NCBI GenBank assembly: GCA_020975725.1
Contig: QXJR01000013.1
Coordinates: 496,001-560,000, forward strand
DNA: 64,000 bases
Direction of reading: 5' to 3'
DNA from: Picocystis sp. L7
Taxonomy: Eukaryota; Chlorophyta; Picocystophyceae; Picocystales; Picocystaceae
Part shown: one piece after another, positions 20,198-30,857 of the stretch
Layout of the letters: each line of letters begins with the position of its first letter
Numbering within the stretch: the stretch's first letter is position 1
Made by a program: the position numbers and the translations under genes
The notes under the pieces: generated by a model
What the model saw: the letters and a program-made list of their open reading frames with translations, nothing else
Database searches by the model: none
Told to the model about the DNA's origin: nothing

Positions 20198-20950
20198 ACA
20201 AGGGGGAAGATGCAGTCCAGGTCTCTGGGGTGGACAAGTGACAGGAAGAAGTACGTCCAGCGAAATCTATGTGGTGGGCTGACTGGTTGCACGGAAATGG
20301 CATGTCTGTGCAAAGGAAAAGCCATGCCGGAGATCGGGAAATCAGCTGCGGAAGTACGGTTCATGCTGAGAAGCCGGGGGGCGCATTTGCCCGGACGAAG
20401 CGGACGGCCTAGCCTGCCCACAGCAGCATGGCCAACTGTACACTGGGAGTTGAACCGTTGGCATGCGAACGAAGATACCACCGCACACGGAAGGCAATCG
20501 CATCGCTCCCCCCTCCTGAAGTATACGTCGAATGCTAGTGCCCGAGGCAAGGGCCTGATCGAGGACAAGCTGCAATGCAAGGCCGCGGTCAAAAGGCCAG
20601 TCCGCAAACAACGCACCCAATGGTGGATTTAACTCCAGTATCCCGGAGGAGGTATTACGTTCATTCTTTAGCGTGCACTTTGGCACTCCTTTCTTAGACA
20701 ACGTCTTGCCGCATGCGCCAGGGATGGACTAGTACAACTCATACTGTTACATACATACTGTTCCGAATGAAAAAACAAAAAGAATCAGCGAGAGCGATAC
20801 CCACCAGCTGCGCGTGGTCTCTGCTCGATCCGAGCAGAGTGCACGGCGATCGCATCGTTCCTGCTTTCCACCGGAGCATGTGCTCCTGGTGCCTTCCCAC
20901 CACCCTCTCCATCACGTGGAGGTCGGTGGTTTCCCTTCCCGTCGCGTCGT
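20198..20950. other. intergenic
   Basis: Overlapping open frames of about 120-170 codons exist on both strands, but none has domain features or a start and stop supported by context. Otherwise I see nothing. Confidence 0.4.
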
Positions 20951-21361
20951 TCAGTAGAAGCTCTTGGCCGACTTGGCACCTTCTTCTTGATGCGAGTGCG
21001 AGTTGGGCGAGTGATCTTCGCCCACCGAGTACTCGGACTCGCCGAAGACGTCTCCAATGTCCTGCACGGTTTTTCTGGAGTCTCCTCGCTCGGCGGCGTT
21101 TTCCGCCTCGAGCTCCTGTTCCTTGGCGGCGGCGGCGGCGGCACGCAGTGCGGCTCGTCTTTCCTCCTTCTTCTTGACGGCTTCATCAGAGGAGATGGCC
21201 CAGGCGCGCGAAGGCACGACGACAGCGGCGGCCATGGCCGTCCAGGCCAAGCTCTGCCTCCTGCCTGCCAGGCTCGTCCTCCTGGGCGCCACGGCCGCTT
21301 GCTTTTCGACCTGCACGCTTCGTGAACACGTGCAGCACCTTCCTGCCGTTCCCAAGGCCAT
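20951..21361 (-). CDS. thylakoid-lumen precursor, small, unknown function
   Basis: This is a 136-aa protein with a typical bipartite plastid-to-lumen presequence. A basic Ser/Thr/Ala-rich stretch (1-32) is followed by the twin-arginine string GRRQSLAW and a hydrophobic core AMAAAVVVPSRAWA that ends in an A-W-A cleavage site before ISSDEA. The twin arginine suggests the Tat pathway. The mature part is only about 80 aa: a very Ala/Glu/Lys-rich helix (KKKEERRAALRAAAAAAKEQELEAENAAE is split by family-free composition) and an acidic, His/Ser-rich tail ending KSFY. I know no matching family. The open frame continues far upstream, but the presequence fixes the start at the ATG preceding ALGTAGRCC. 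It is divergent from the next gene. Confidence 0.7.
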   Translation of the reverse strand: MALGTAGRCCTCSRSVQVEKQAAVAPRRTSLAGRRQSLAWTAMAAAVVVPSRAWAISSDEAVKKKEERRAALRAAAAAAKEQELEAENAAERGDSRKTVQDIGDVFGESEYSVGEDHSPNSHSHQEEGAKSAKSFY

Positions 21362-22237
21362 CTTTCGAACCAAAACAAGGCGCAGATGTGCGGCGAAACG
21401 TGGCACCTTCGCGACGTGCGTTGCGCGATCTGATGCGCAGCACGAGGAGCACGTCCACGTAAATCCCCAAACAATCATTTTCGAGGCCCTTTTTGTTTCT
21501 TTTTTCGAATGGGGGGAGGAGGGAGGAGGGGACCGGAAAACCGGGGATTTGCTCCTCTGCGGCTGCGGTCGTGGGTGTGCTTCCCTTCCCAGCATCTCTG
21601 CATCGATCGCCCACCCACTCGCCCACTCGCGTGGAGGAGGTATCGATACCTTCGTCCTCGATATCGATGCGTTTTCCCTCTTCTTGGCCTGGTGGATTCG
21701 ATGGAGTCTCGTTGCATCGATCGTTGGACGAAGCAGCAGTAGAGGAAGGCGTGTCGACCGTGTAGGAGCGCCTCCTTCCTTTGCATGGAAGGGAGTCCAT
21801 CCGTTCCGATGATTCAGGACGACAGCGGGTCTGGTCGCGACGGGAAGGGATCCATGGAGCAGGCGCAGGACGTGCGGTTGTCGATTTCTGCCGGGCAGGC
21901 CAACCGCGCGTGGCAGGCAGGGTTCCCGACCGTGAGCTCGTTCGATCCAAGATGGATGTGGATCGATGCCAAGACGGCATTCCCTCGCGACGCGAGGTCG
22001 AAGCGCACGTCCTTCGCCTTCGACGTCGCTCGCATCGCTTGCAAGCTCGAGCCGCGAACCTGTGGGAACCCCTCCGATCCCCTTCCTGAGGGAAAAACAA
22101 AGGGGGTCCAAATCCCCTATGTGCGTTTCAACCGACAGAGAGCCTCGGTGGAGGCCTTTTCTCGCCCAGTCGCGCCCCCCAGGGGAACCTTTTTCCCACG
22201 CAGGGACGCTCTGTCCCCGTCCCTTGGGGGTCTCGGG

Positions 22238-22335
22238 GGTGCAACTGTTCCCCCGCCCGATGCACCCCACCGCCCCCTCCCTCGCCTTCCCCCACCCGAA
22301 CGGGGTGTATCTGCACATTTTCGGGGTGCAACTGG
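22238..22335. promoter_or_regulatory. GGTGCAACTG-type boxes
   Basis: GGTGCAACTG at 22238, GGTGTATCTG at 22304 and GGTGCAACTG at 22325 lie on the plus strand. The last two are 21 bp apart and the first is 66 bp upstream. This matches the spacing of the larger array ahead of the gene at 52050. The boxes lie upstream of the gene starting at 22555. Confidence 0.55.
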
Positions 22336-22554
22336 ACCTTGGCGTTACGAGCTCGTGCTCGACGTCGCGCACAGAAATCGCTTCGCGAGTCGCACGTGCT
22401 GCGCTCGAGGCGCGGGAGGAAAGGGGACGAAACAGGAAGGAAGGCGTTCGTTTCGCGAGGGACGCGACCGGCGGTGCGAAGGACGCGCATTTGGAGCGAC
22501 GTACCGGACGAAAGAAGACCAACCGGCGCCGACGAACCAGGCGTGGGAACAGCC

Positions 22555-23092
22555 ATGACGGCAACCGCGTCCGAGGCCAAGATGGTGCGTCGGACAGAGC
22601 GCGAGGACGGAAGAGGAACGGTGGATGCACGGCGAAACGAACGCGAAGCTGACGGCGGTGGTTGGATGCGTTCGCAGGCCGATTTCGAGAAACGCGTGGA
22701 TCCCAACAACAAGGAGCAGATGTCCCTGCTGGAAGAGATGCGCAAACACACCGAAAAGGTGAGGACGCACGCGAGGTTCATGTGCGATGCTGCGGATGCG
22801 ACGCCGGTGCCGCACGCGCGGGGCTGACGTTTCCTTCGCGGCGGTTCTCACCTTCCAGCTCAAGAAGATGCAGGAGAACGAAGATCCAAGGCTTTCCTTC
22901 GCCACTCCCGAATTCAGGGAGGCACAACGAGTGTTCACCGAGAACTACAAGAAGAACTTCGGACGTCCCGTGGAATGGGGATTGGTCAAGAAGTATCCGT
23001 GGTCCCAAGCGCATCTGGTCAAGCTGGACCAGCCCGTTGACGTGAATGGGAAACCGTGGCCGTTGGATGACCAGGGCAAACCCATCGTGTAA
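22555..23092 (+). CDS. unknown small protein, two exons
   Basis: Exon 1 is 22555-22758 and exon 2 is 22859-23092. They are separated by a 100-bp GT-AG intron (AAAAG|GTGAGG to CTCACCTTCCAG) in phase 0. The product is 145 aa. The first half is charged and Arg/Glu-rich, and QADFEKRVDPNNKEQMSLL leads into a helix across the junction. Exon 2 looks conserved in character: PRLSFATPEFREAQRVF, NFGRPVEWGLVKKYPWSQ, HLVKLDQPVDVNGKPWPLDD. The tryptophan-proline pattern suggests a folded domain, but I do not recognise it. An upstream in-frame ATG at 22339 would give a longer Arg-rich N-terminus. It is divergent from the lumen precursor across about 1.2 kb. Confidence 0.7.
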
Positions 23093-23405
23093 ATCGATCG
23101 ATGTCCGCGGATGAGCGGCGATACGACCAAAGCATCCCTGTTCATGCATTACAGGCAACTTCCTACCATCACGGGTGCGATGACCAGGCACAGACAAGGT
23201 TATGCATGAGCATGCAGAACGTTTCTGAATTGACTTGGGGTCGTACGACCAGCGAAACCTTCCGCGAAACGGACCCCGGTCCAATACGATCCAGCAGTCG
23301 GAACGCCGGCCTTGTCGGACCCGCACACCGTTCGCTTGAAAATCCCTGCATGCAGAATACGATGCAGAGCGCCATCCGTTCGCCTCGAATCGGCCCCGGC
23401 GGGCA

Positions 23406-23885
23406 TCAATCATCTGCTTCTGCAGGTTCCGGAGCGAGTCCGAGGGAGGCTCGCAGCCTGTCGGTTGGATAGATGGGCTTGCATTCGCCATCGAGGTTCG
23501 CGCTCACGACGACGTTGCAGCCGTACGGCGGGTCCAGCGAGGGCAATCCGAAGACATCCTGGAGTTCTTCTTCGCTCGCTCCTTCGTCTCTCAGGAACCG
23601 TATGACCGCTTCTTCGCAGTAGCATCCCGAATCGGCCGCATTCTGGGTGGCCGCGCAGCAGGCATCCCTCTCTTCATCGGTGGCTTGTTCGGCCGCAACT
23701 CGCAGTTCATCTGTGTCCACGGAATCTCCTTCTTCGAAGTCCGCTCCCACGCACGCGTCTCCTTGAGCACGCAGGGGTCTGGCACAGCGCAAGGGGAAGC
23801 CTCTGGCGCGTCCCAGGAGGGCCGTGGCGAAGTGAGCGGTGACCAGGAGGAGCACCAGTCGCACCAGCATGCGCATGTTGGCCAT
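23406..23885 (-). CDS. secreted Cys-rich protein, LTP-like Cys pattern
   Basis: This is a 159-aa protein with an N-terminal signal peptide (MRMLVRLVLLLVTAHFATALL, residues 4-24). The mature part is acidic. Its cysteines fall as C...CC...CxC...C...C (GDACVGADF; ERDACCAATQ; SGCYCEEAV; PYGCNVVV; GECKPIYP). This spacing recalls the eight-cysteine motif of plant lipid-transfer and seed-storage-type proteins, although one canonical Cys is not obvious. No membrane anchor is seen, and the C-terminus is Ala/Pro/Glu/Asp. The start is the only Met that precedes the signal peptide. A lipid-transfer role is only a hypothesis; it may be a lineage-specific secreted protein. Confidence 0.65.
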   Translation of the reverse strand: MANMRMLVRLVLLLVTAHFATALLGRARGFPLRCARPLRAQGDACVGADFEEGDSVDTDELRVAAEQATDEERDACCAATQNAADSGCYCEEAVIRFLRDEGASEEELQDVFGLPSLDPPYGCNVVVSANLDGECKPIYPTDRLRASLGLAPEPAEADD

Positions 23886-24809
23886 GGCGAAGGAGTTGTG
23901 CGAGATCGAGCTTCGTGCCTCTGCAAGACACTCGCTTTCTGATCTGTCCAAGAAAAAATCGAGCCTGTAAGGTCCTCCTGCATCACGTCGATGCCGGTCG
24001 ACACCCGTCGCATGGTCCACGGATACGGTCGAAACGGGTGTGGAGGCGATAACGGCAAGAGGAAGGGGGATCGGAGAGGGCACGAGGTCCGTCCGGGGGT
24101 TTGGGACGGTTGTGGGTTCTATCCGTATCCGCGTGGTCGCCCCGTCCCAGACGACCCTCGGAAGAGGACGGCCCTCGTCCCGACACGTGGCAGGTCCTCC
24201 CGGGGGGAGGGCATCCCCACCCCGATCGGGGGACGCGAAGGGACGCCGTGCCCGCAGAGGAATCCGTCGATTTGCTTCTACGATTCGGGGGGCGTTTCTC
24301 CGTTCCTCTTCGGGCGACGTGGTGCGCTTCGTCCGTGCTACGGCCGATCGAGCTCGTGGTCCTTGGACCCAACGGCTTTAGCATCGGACCAATCGGAGCC
24401 CACGATTCTTTCTTTCGAACACAACCCTGCACGGTTCGACACAATTCGGAGGCTCGACCACCCAGAAAGCCACCCTTCGACCGTAGCCCAACCGTCGTCG
24501 TCCACACGTGTGTCGACCGTTCGGGAGACGTCGACGCATCGTAACGAAGGCGTGGCACGGTGCCAAGCTCTCGTCCTGGGAGACGAAGGGTGGAAAGGAC
24601 GGATCCCCAGGGCACATCTCCGTCCAAGCACGGGTGCAGGCGACCTTCCTCTTCGGATCCGGATCCCGGCAGGCTTCGTGTGTCTCCTCTTCCACGTGCA
24701 ACCGTCGTCCGTTCGATGGGCAACACCTTCCTGGACGTGCCGGTGGGCGTGGACCCGTCCATCATCCCACTTCGTTTCCTCTCGCCACCACCCCTTCCCC
24801 CCCCCCGAA

Positions 24810-24836
24810 GTTAACCTCCCTCGAGGACGAGTTAAC
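24810..24836. promoter_or_regulatory. GTTAAC pair at 21-bp spacing
   Basis: GTTAACCTC(C/T)CTC occurs at 24810 and again at 24831, two helical turns apart. It lies upstream of the 106-bp tandem repeat, which itself carries more GTTAA boxes. Confidence 0.45.
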
Positions 24837-24960
24837 CTCTCTCGTTTCTCCCCCGCCGACCGAGTTTCGGATCCGGGCGCACCCACCCCGGCCCCGAAGT
24901 TCACTCGTTTTAACCAACCCGATTCCCCTGTGTGCGCGCGGAGGAAAGAAGGCAGGACGA

Positions 24961-25192
24961 AGGGTTAAGTCGAGTTAAGCACCATCCCAAGAGGCCCGTC
25001 CAACCCCCTCCTCGGTTTACGCGAGTTAACCCCAACGAATCGCCCCTCCGAGACCCCACGAGAAGAAGGGTTAAGTCGAGTTAAGCACCATCCCAAGAGG
25101 CCCGTCCAACCCCCTCCTCGGTTTACGCGAGTTAACCCCAACGAATCGCCCCTCCGAGACCCCACGAGACGAAGGGTTAAGTCGAGTTAAGT
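24961..25192. repeat. 106-bp tandem repeat with GTTAA boxes
   Basis: Two near-identical units (24961-25066 and 25067-25172) and a partial third (25173-25192). Each unit starts AGGGTTAAGTCGAGTTAAG, with two GTTAAG boxes exactly 10 bp apart, and includes a GAGTTAACCCC box about 50 bp later. The array ends about 25 bp before the ATG of the next gene. Confidence 0.9.
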
Positions 25193-25217
25193 CCATCGAG
25201 GTGGCCATGGCCGTGCT

Positions 25218-26369
25218 TTGGTGGTTCATTTCCACGTCGCGATGGCGCATCGCGCGCGCTTTCCGCGCGCCTGGCGCTGGACGAGGTCCCTCCCGAGGCC
25301 GCCGAGAGGGTCCTCTTCGGACTCCAGGGCCTGGAAACAGCTCTCTCCCGCGGAGCTGCAGGAGATCGCGCAGATGGCGCAGTGGATGCCGGATCCACGC
25401 GGCGAAGACGAGCTCTTCGCCGAAGAGGCGCCGAAGCAAGAGCCGCAGGAACCCGCGATCCAGGCGCCCGTGGTGAGACGGAGCTCCAGAGAGAGCAGGG
25501 GTCCACCTGGATGGCGGTTTCGCGCACCCACGGACGTCGACGAAGCCATGGATCGAGCCAAAGGCGAGGCGGAATGGGAAGCCGAAGCCGAAGCCTTTCG
25601 ACAAGCCTTGATCGAACGCGAAGGAGAGTGGGAAAACGAGGAAGAAGAAGATGTGGAAGACGAAGAAGAGGAGGAGGAGGAGATGGAAGCCAGGTCGACT
25701 TGGTCCTACGAAGGACTGCGGCTGGGAGAAGATGCGGCGGCGGTGGTGGAAGGAACCGGACGAGAAACCAACGAGCGACCCGAAGACGACGGGAAAAGCG
25801 ATATCGAGAGAGAATCCGAGCACTTCGAAGCGTTCTGGGACGAAAAGATGCTGAAGGAACAGTTCTCCCAAGAAGTGCGCGATGCCAACAGCCGATTGAA
25901 GCGAAAGGCGGCTCAAGACCTGCCCAACGGTATCTTCGGACTCGTCAAGCTCGCTGCACAAGTGGAAAAGGAGCTCTGGTACAAGCACCAGAGGCAGCCC
26001 AGCTACCATCCGATCTGGAAAAGCATCAGCTGCTTGGCCATCCTACACCTCGACGAGAATTGGGACACCATCATGGCGCGACTCAAACCACCGCCGGTGC
26101 CGCAAATCCAATCGGACGAAGATAACGACAAGCTGCAGGTGCTCATGGGCGATGCTTCCTTCAGCAAGATATGGAAGCGGATGGAAGAGGGATCCACGGC
26201 ACAGGTGTACACCAAGCCGAACCTCGAAGAGACCGTCGATGCAGAGCCCATGGAAGGACCCCGACAAGACGAGCATGGATGGTACATCATGCACTGGTAT
26301 CCCGAAGGAAAGAAAGAGAAGGTGCCCCTGAACGTTCATCGCACCATTCACACCACCAGCCCGCAATAG
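25218..26369 (+). CDS. unknown acidic protein
   Basis: This is up to 383 aa. The first 40 residues are basic and Arg/Pro/Ser-rich, possibly a plastid transit peptide. A segment around 40-70 has LSPAELQEIAQMAQWMPDP. Then comes a Glu/Asp-rich middle (about 130-160, long acidic run) and a more globular C-terminal half with FWDEKMLKEQFSQEVRDA, LPNGIFGLVKLAAQVEKE, LAILHLDENWDTIMARL and HGWYIMHWYPEGKKEK. No family was recognised. The N-terminus is uncertain: another frame in 25240-25340 also reads protein-like, so a short intron or a different start is possible. It is preceded by the 106-bp repeat with GTTAA boxes. Confidence 0.65.
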   Translation: MVVHFHVAMAHRARFPRAWRWTRSLPRPPRGSSSDSRAWKQLSPAELQEIAQMAQWMPDPRGEDELFAEEAPKQEPQEPAIQAPVVRRSSRESRGPPGWRFRAPTDVDEAMDRAKGEAEWEAEAEAFRQALIEREGEWENEEEEDVEDEEEEEEEMEARSTWSYEGLRLGEDAAAVVEGTGRETNERPEDDGKSDIERESEHFEAFWDEKMLKEQFSQEVRDANSRLKRKAAQDLPNGIFGLVKLAAQVEKELWYKHQRQPSYHPIWKSISCLAILHLDENWDTIMARLKPPPVPQIQSDEDNDKLQVLMGDASFSKIWKRMEEGSTAQVYTKPNLEETVDAEPMEGPRQDEHGWYIMHWYPEGKKEKVPLNVHRTIHTTSPQ

Positions 26370-27464
26370 CTGGGAAGAATAGCCAGAAACGCATTCCTTC
26401 AACCTGCACGCGATATCCGCCGTCCCGACCCATCGGGTGCTCGATCGGCGGCCGCCCCCGAACGAGACCCTGGGTTGTTTCGAGACGGTTGCCTCGATTA
26501 TGCCGGTCGAGCCTGGTGAGGGCCGGCCGCTTCACTTCCGAATGGGAATCGTCGCTATACTTTGGAATGGCCGGCCGTACGGGGCACGAATGCGAAACCC
26601 AATAGGAAAGGCGGCTTTTCTATGGCTCGCCCTTGCCGGGCGTGCCTGCCCGTGCTCTCCGGATCGGACGTTGGATGGGAAGATCGAGCCGGACGAGACG
26701 GACCCCTGCTTTGTCCACCAGGAGAGGAAAGTGTTGGTACCATAGGAACTGATATGAAGAAGGTGTCGTCCAGATCAATACAAACACGGATGCGCATCAT
26801 CTCGCCATCCGCACAAAGGCGTTGTCCACGATGTGTGCGGGAGAGCATTCCGTGGAAAGGTTCCTGAAACGACAGGGCCTGGCACGATGCTTCTTTGACG
26901 CAGTCGGGCTGGGCCCCACTCTGGTCGTTTGCAAACTTCCTTTGGAATGGTGGCGAACTTTTGCGATGGAGAACCGTTTTGCCTGGGCGTGGTGGATTTG
27001 TCGAGCGTCGGTGCTTTTGATGTGGACGCGGCCATGCCACAGTCCAGTGTTCTGCTCAGATGAGTTTGACATGCACGCATTCAGTCTTGGGCTACAGGGG
27101 AACGAATGCTTTGTTCTTTTTCCGCGTGCCTTTTCGTAGGAATCTTCTCGAGAGCATCCACGATTGGGATCCCATGGGTGTGTCCTGGCATCTCCGCTCT
27201 GTGTTCCATCTTGGAACCTTCCCTTCCTCGGTTGGGTCTCCTTGCAGGTCCCTCGTTCCGGACCGTTCGATCAACTACTTCTTGCACCTTTTTCTGGACG
27301 CATTGGATCCACCGCTTGTCCATCCCGTCTCTCTCCTCTCCATTGGATCCTGGACAACCACCTTGGACAAGTCCTACAGGATCGGGTCTGTCCACCTCCC
27401 TGTCTCTGTCCACACTTTCATGACCGTTCGGGGTGACCGTTGGGACAGGAATGACCAGTGAGTC
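26370..27464. other. intergenic
   Basis: Open frames of up to about 160 codons occur on both strands, but none shows domain character or consistent splice context. Nothing else is recognised before the tRNA. Confidence 0.4.
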
Positions 27465-27538
27465 GTTGGCGTGGCGTAGTTGGTTAACGCGTCCGCCTAA
27501 CACGCGGAAGATCCCCGGTTCAAGTCCGGGCGCTAACA
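27465..27538 (+). tRNA. trnV-AAC: tRNA-Val (anticodon AAC)
   Basis: A complete cloverleaf can be drawn. The acceptor GTTGGCG pairs with CGCTAAC. The D arm is GCGT/ACGC with an AGTTGGTTA loop. The anticodon stem is TCCGC/GCGGA with loop CTAACAC (anticodon AAC). The T arm is CCCGG-TTCAAGT-CCGGG and the discriminator is A. No intron and no encoded CCA are seen, as usual for a nuclear tRNA gene. Confidence 0.96.
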
Positions 27539-27549
27539 TCGATTTTGTC

Positions 27550-27555
27550 TTTTTT
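27550..27555 (+). terminator. RNA polymerase III T-run
   Basis: T6, preceded by a T4 at 27543, lies 5-12 bp after the tRNA 3' end. This is the usual Pol III stop. Confidence 0.8.
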
Positions 27556-28787
27556 GGACGGGTTTTGCCCCTCCCTCCCCCAGACACCGGGGCAGAGGGG
27601 ATCGAGGTTAACTCCTGGCGTAACATGACCGTCCCAGGTGGACCTCCCCGGTACGGACGGGGCAGTGGATAAGCTACGGCCCTCGGGGGAGGCGATCCCG
27701 CCTGCATTGTGGGGACAACAACCCTTTTCTGGAAACCAGGGTCGCGGTGCGGGCCAAGCGAAAGGCACAAGCCATCCTCGGAACTAGAACCATCGAGAAA
27801 GCCAAGTGACATGGGAGGTTTCGGTTGGAGACACGGGACGGTTGGACGAACCCAGGAGACCGTCGTAGCACCTGCACGTCACAGGTGTACAAAGCAAGCC
27901 AAGTGCTGGGGAAGGGAGGACTAATCGCCACCCCTCCGTTGGATCACCGACCCTCGTCCGACGGTGCAACTGGTGGTGGGAATGGAGGGTAGATTGCCAA
28001 TCGTACCTCACCTCGACATCCGAGCACCGCGGACTCGGCGCGGTTCCAAATTCAGGGATGGGAACGGCACACGGCACGCATCTCGCTCCACCATGGATCA
28101 CCCTGGACGGATTGTGCTCCTGCTTGGATCGTTGCAGTAGCCGATCAGCCACCGCCACCGATGAGAAGTCGAGGCATCGTGATCGTCGCAAACTGTACGA
28201 TGAAAGCCCTGGCGCAAACGGCTGTAGGGCCCGTTCGGTCTGGTCGCCATTCATCAGCAACCATCACTGCTGCGGCACAAGAACATCTTCCTGCTTCCCC
28301 GTGCCCGCGCCACGCAACCTTGCTGCCTGCATTCTACCTCCACTGGCAAACGCTCCAAACGGGGAAGGGTCGACGAGGCATGCAAGGACAAGAAAACGTG
28401 ACCCCTGGCCTTTCCGAAGATGGACTCGGTAACGATACACATGATCAGCGCTCATATCACGCATGACATCTAGGAAGCTCTTTGGGAGGGTCCGTGGTTC
28501 CTTGCAAGTTGGATGTGAGCTGTTCATACGGAATACGAAAAGTGCTTCCAGGATGTTCTTGTCACACGAGCATTGTGCAATAGATGGGGAAACAATTGGA
28601 TCGTGCATAAGCGCTGGACCTCGTGCTGGCCAGGTAGCACACTGCTGGATGGAGGCCGGGAATCACCACTTTTCCGGAAAAAGTATCCGGATTCAATTAA
28701 AAAGTGATGGACAAGAACATGCACATAACAGCGCTTCTGGAGCGTCAGCTTGTTTCTGTAAGAGAAAGATGTTTGTGTTGCAGTAGC
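27556..28787. other. intergenic
   Basis: This holds the flanks of the tRNA and of the phosphatase gene. I see no gene or repeat. Confidence 0.45.
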
Positions 28788-30857
28788 TCAGGATGAGCCC
28801 TGCGTTTCTCCAAGTCCGAGAGCTTCAGCCATCGCAAAAAAGATCCGAGTGTTTTCGAATGTTCCTGTCAGTCGCTCTGAACCAGGACCGTACGAATATA
28901 CGGTGACATCTGTCAAGGTATGGACACCAGTCGACCCTCTCGGATTGATGTTTCCCGATAGGAAGATACCCTCCGGATCATCTTCAGGATTGTTCACAAA
29001 AATCCCGTCCACCAGGATCGCTGGTGTGCGAGGTACAGGAGACACCTGATAGTCCTCAGAATGTGTGGGGAAGTTGTTCACCCCAGAGGCCAAGGTGAAG
29101 CGTGGGGACCAGCTGTCGGGGAAGTGGTCACCATCGTTGTCGACATAGCTAGGCATGCCAGCATTGGCATACAACCCAACTCCATGTCGCTTGTCCACGT
29201 TCGTGCTTCCAGCATTGAATATTGCGGTGTCAACAGTGCCAAAGACATCAAAACCATGTCCATGATCTCCAGTAGCAACCACCAGTGTGTTGCCGTCTTC
29301 TTTCGCAAAATCGAGGGCAATCCCTATGGATTCATCGAGTTCGATGAGATCAGCAAGGGCTCTGTCCACGTCGATGGGGTGCATCTGCTTATCGATGGAT
29401 GCGGATTCTACATAGAGATAAAATCCATTGGGACAGTTCTTCAGCGTTTCCAACGCCACTCTCGTCATATCCATGAGGCCAGGTTGGTCTTCCGCCGGCC
29501 CCTCCAAATTCACTGGTGAACCCGTATTCAAGGGTGCTCTGATGTTGTCAGTGAAGACGTTTCGATCCAGCCAAACATCCATGTTGCCTTCATGGAAGAT
29601 ACCAAGAAGCTTCTCAGCACCAGCATTTTCCAACAGCTCATCACGTGTATGAACAACTGTGTACCCAGCTTCCTTAAACGCTTCATAGTAGTCTGTACCG
29701 TTGAGAGACTGTGGTGGGTGGAAGTATGCACCGCCACCCCCCATGATAATTTCTGCTTGTAGCCCGTTACCATTCGAGAACACAGAATGATTGTCCACTC
29801 CATTCAACAGTTGATCGACTATGACATCTTTATCACCGCGGGCCCTGGTGTGAGCCCAAGCAGCTGCTGGAGTGGCATCTTGGATTTCCGCATTAGTAAC
29901 GATACCAACACACTTTCCCAACTCTCTCTTCACACGTTCAGCAAGTGTCTCGACCTTTGGATGATCCAATGTGTCCTGGGCTGTGCCTGCATAAACACCT
30001 AGGGCACTGACCGAAGACTTGTGACCAGTGTTGAACGAGCTTGCTGAATTTGCAGAGTCCGTAATGATACTGTCCACACCAGATGTGCGTTGCAGCCCAA
30101 CGCCAGGCATGGTATCGAGGTAAAGGTCTCCCTGGGCAAATCCGTGTTTCTGTCCGCGAGAGATCAACCTTGCTGCAGAGATCATGCCTTGTTGCATACC
30201 ATCGCCGATAAAGAATATCACGTTGTCTGCTTGCTTGCCCGGTCCAGCCAGCACTTCATATGCCACCTCGACCGGCCCTCTGTCGGTGGAAACCGTAACT
30301 TTGTATTCACCTGGTTCAGAGAAAGTCAAGTTGTAGTATACTTCAGCATTTGCCTTGGGAAACAATGAGCAGGTCAGTCAGAGCTAGCCCAGTCATGCTT
30401 GAGCTTGGTTCGCTTCCATTCCGTCGTTCACGCACCGTCATCTCGAACACGGTAGCGTTTTCAGTCAAGTCTTCAACATACTCAAATGTATACTCTTCTC
30501 CGACTTCGGGTTCCACACCGAAGAACTCGGCAGCAGAAATGGGTGGGCCAGCGTCCTTCGCGACGGTGACTATGGTTATCAGCACAGGAAAGTGACCCGG
30601 TCAGCAAGGCAATGTGCATTTTCAGAGCTACGGAACCTTGTCCACAGGAATCCTTCCTTACCTTCGTGGTTGTCTGGACGTCCCATTTCACGGTGCACTT
30701 CCACTCGCAAATCGAACAAACCCCCGACCAGGAACTCTGCTCCATCCACTGGGAACACGCAGGCTTCATCTTCTGGATGGCAGCCTGGATGCTTGGTCGA
30801 CTGCTGCGCCAAGCATCCAGCAAGCGACAGCAGGAGCGCGGTGGCCACGGCCTTCAT
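28788..30857 (-). CDS. secreted alkaline phosphatase (three exons)
   Basis: The gene has three exons: 30857-30662, 30569-30436 and 30353-28788. They are joined by GT-AG introns of 92 bp (GAAG|GTAAGG to ACCATAG) and 82 bp (ATGACG|GTGCGT to TTTCCCAAG). The product is 631 aa. An N-terminal signal peptide (MKAVATALLLSLAGCLAQ) sends it out of the cell or to the periplasmic space. Residues about 25-150 form an algal N-terminal extension. The PhoA-type alkaline phosphatase domain then has the metal ligand in FFIGDGM (Asp161), the nucleophile Ser210 in TDSANSASSFNTGHK, the acidic/His motif YVESASIDKQMH, and VATGDHGHGFD. It hydrolyses phosphomonoesters, typically to scavenge phosphate. Both splice joins keep frame and restore a continuous domain edge (NAEVYYNLTFSEPGEYKVT). 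Confidence 0.9.

Noticed and set aside
20435-20525. tRNA-like T-arm string on the minus strand (GGTTCAACTCCC)
   Set aside because: No consistent acceptor, D and anticodon stems could be drawn around it.
26822-27139. 105-codon plus-strand frame with tryptophan-rich stretches
   Set aside because: No family, no promoter array, and overlapping frames of similar length on the other strand.
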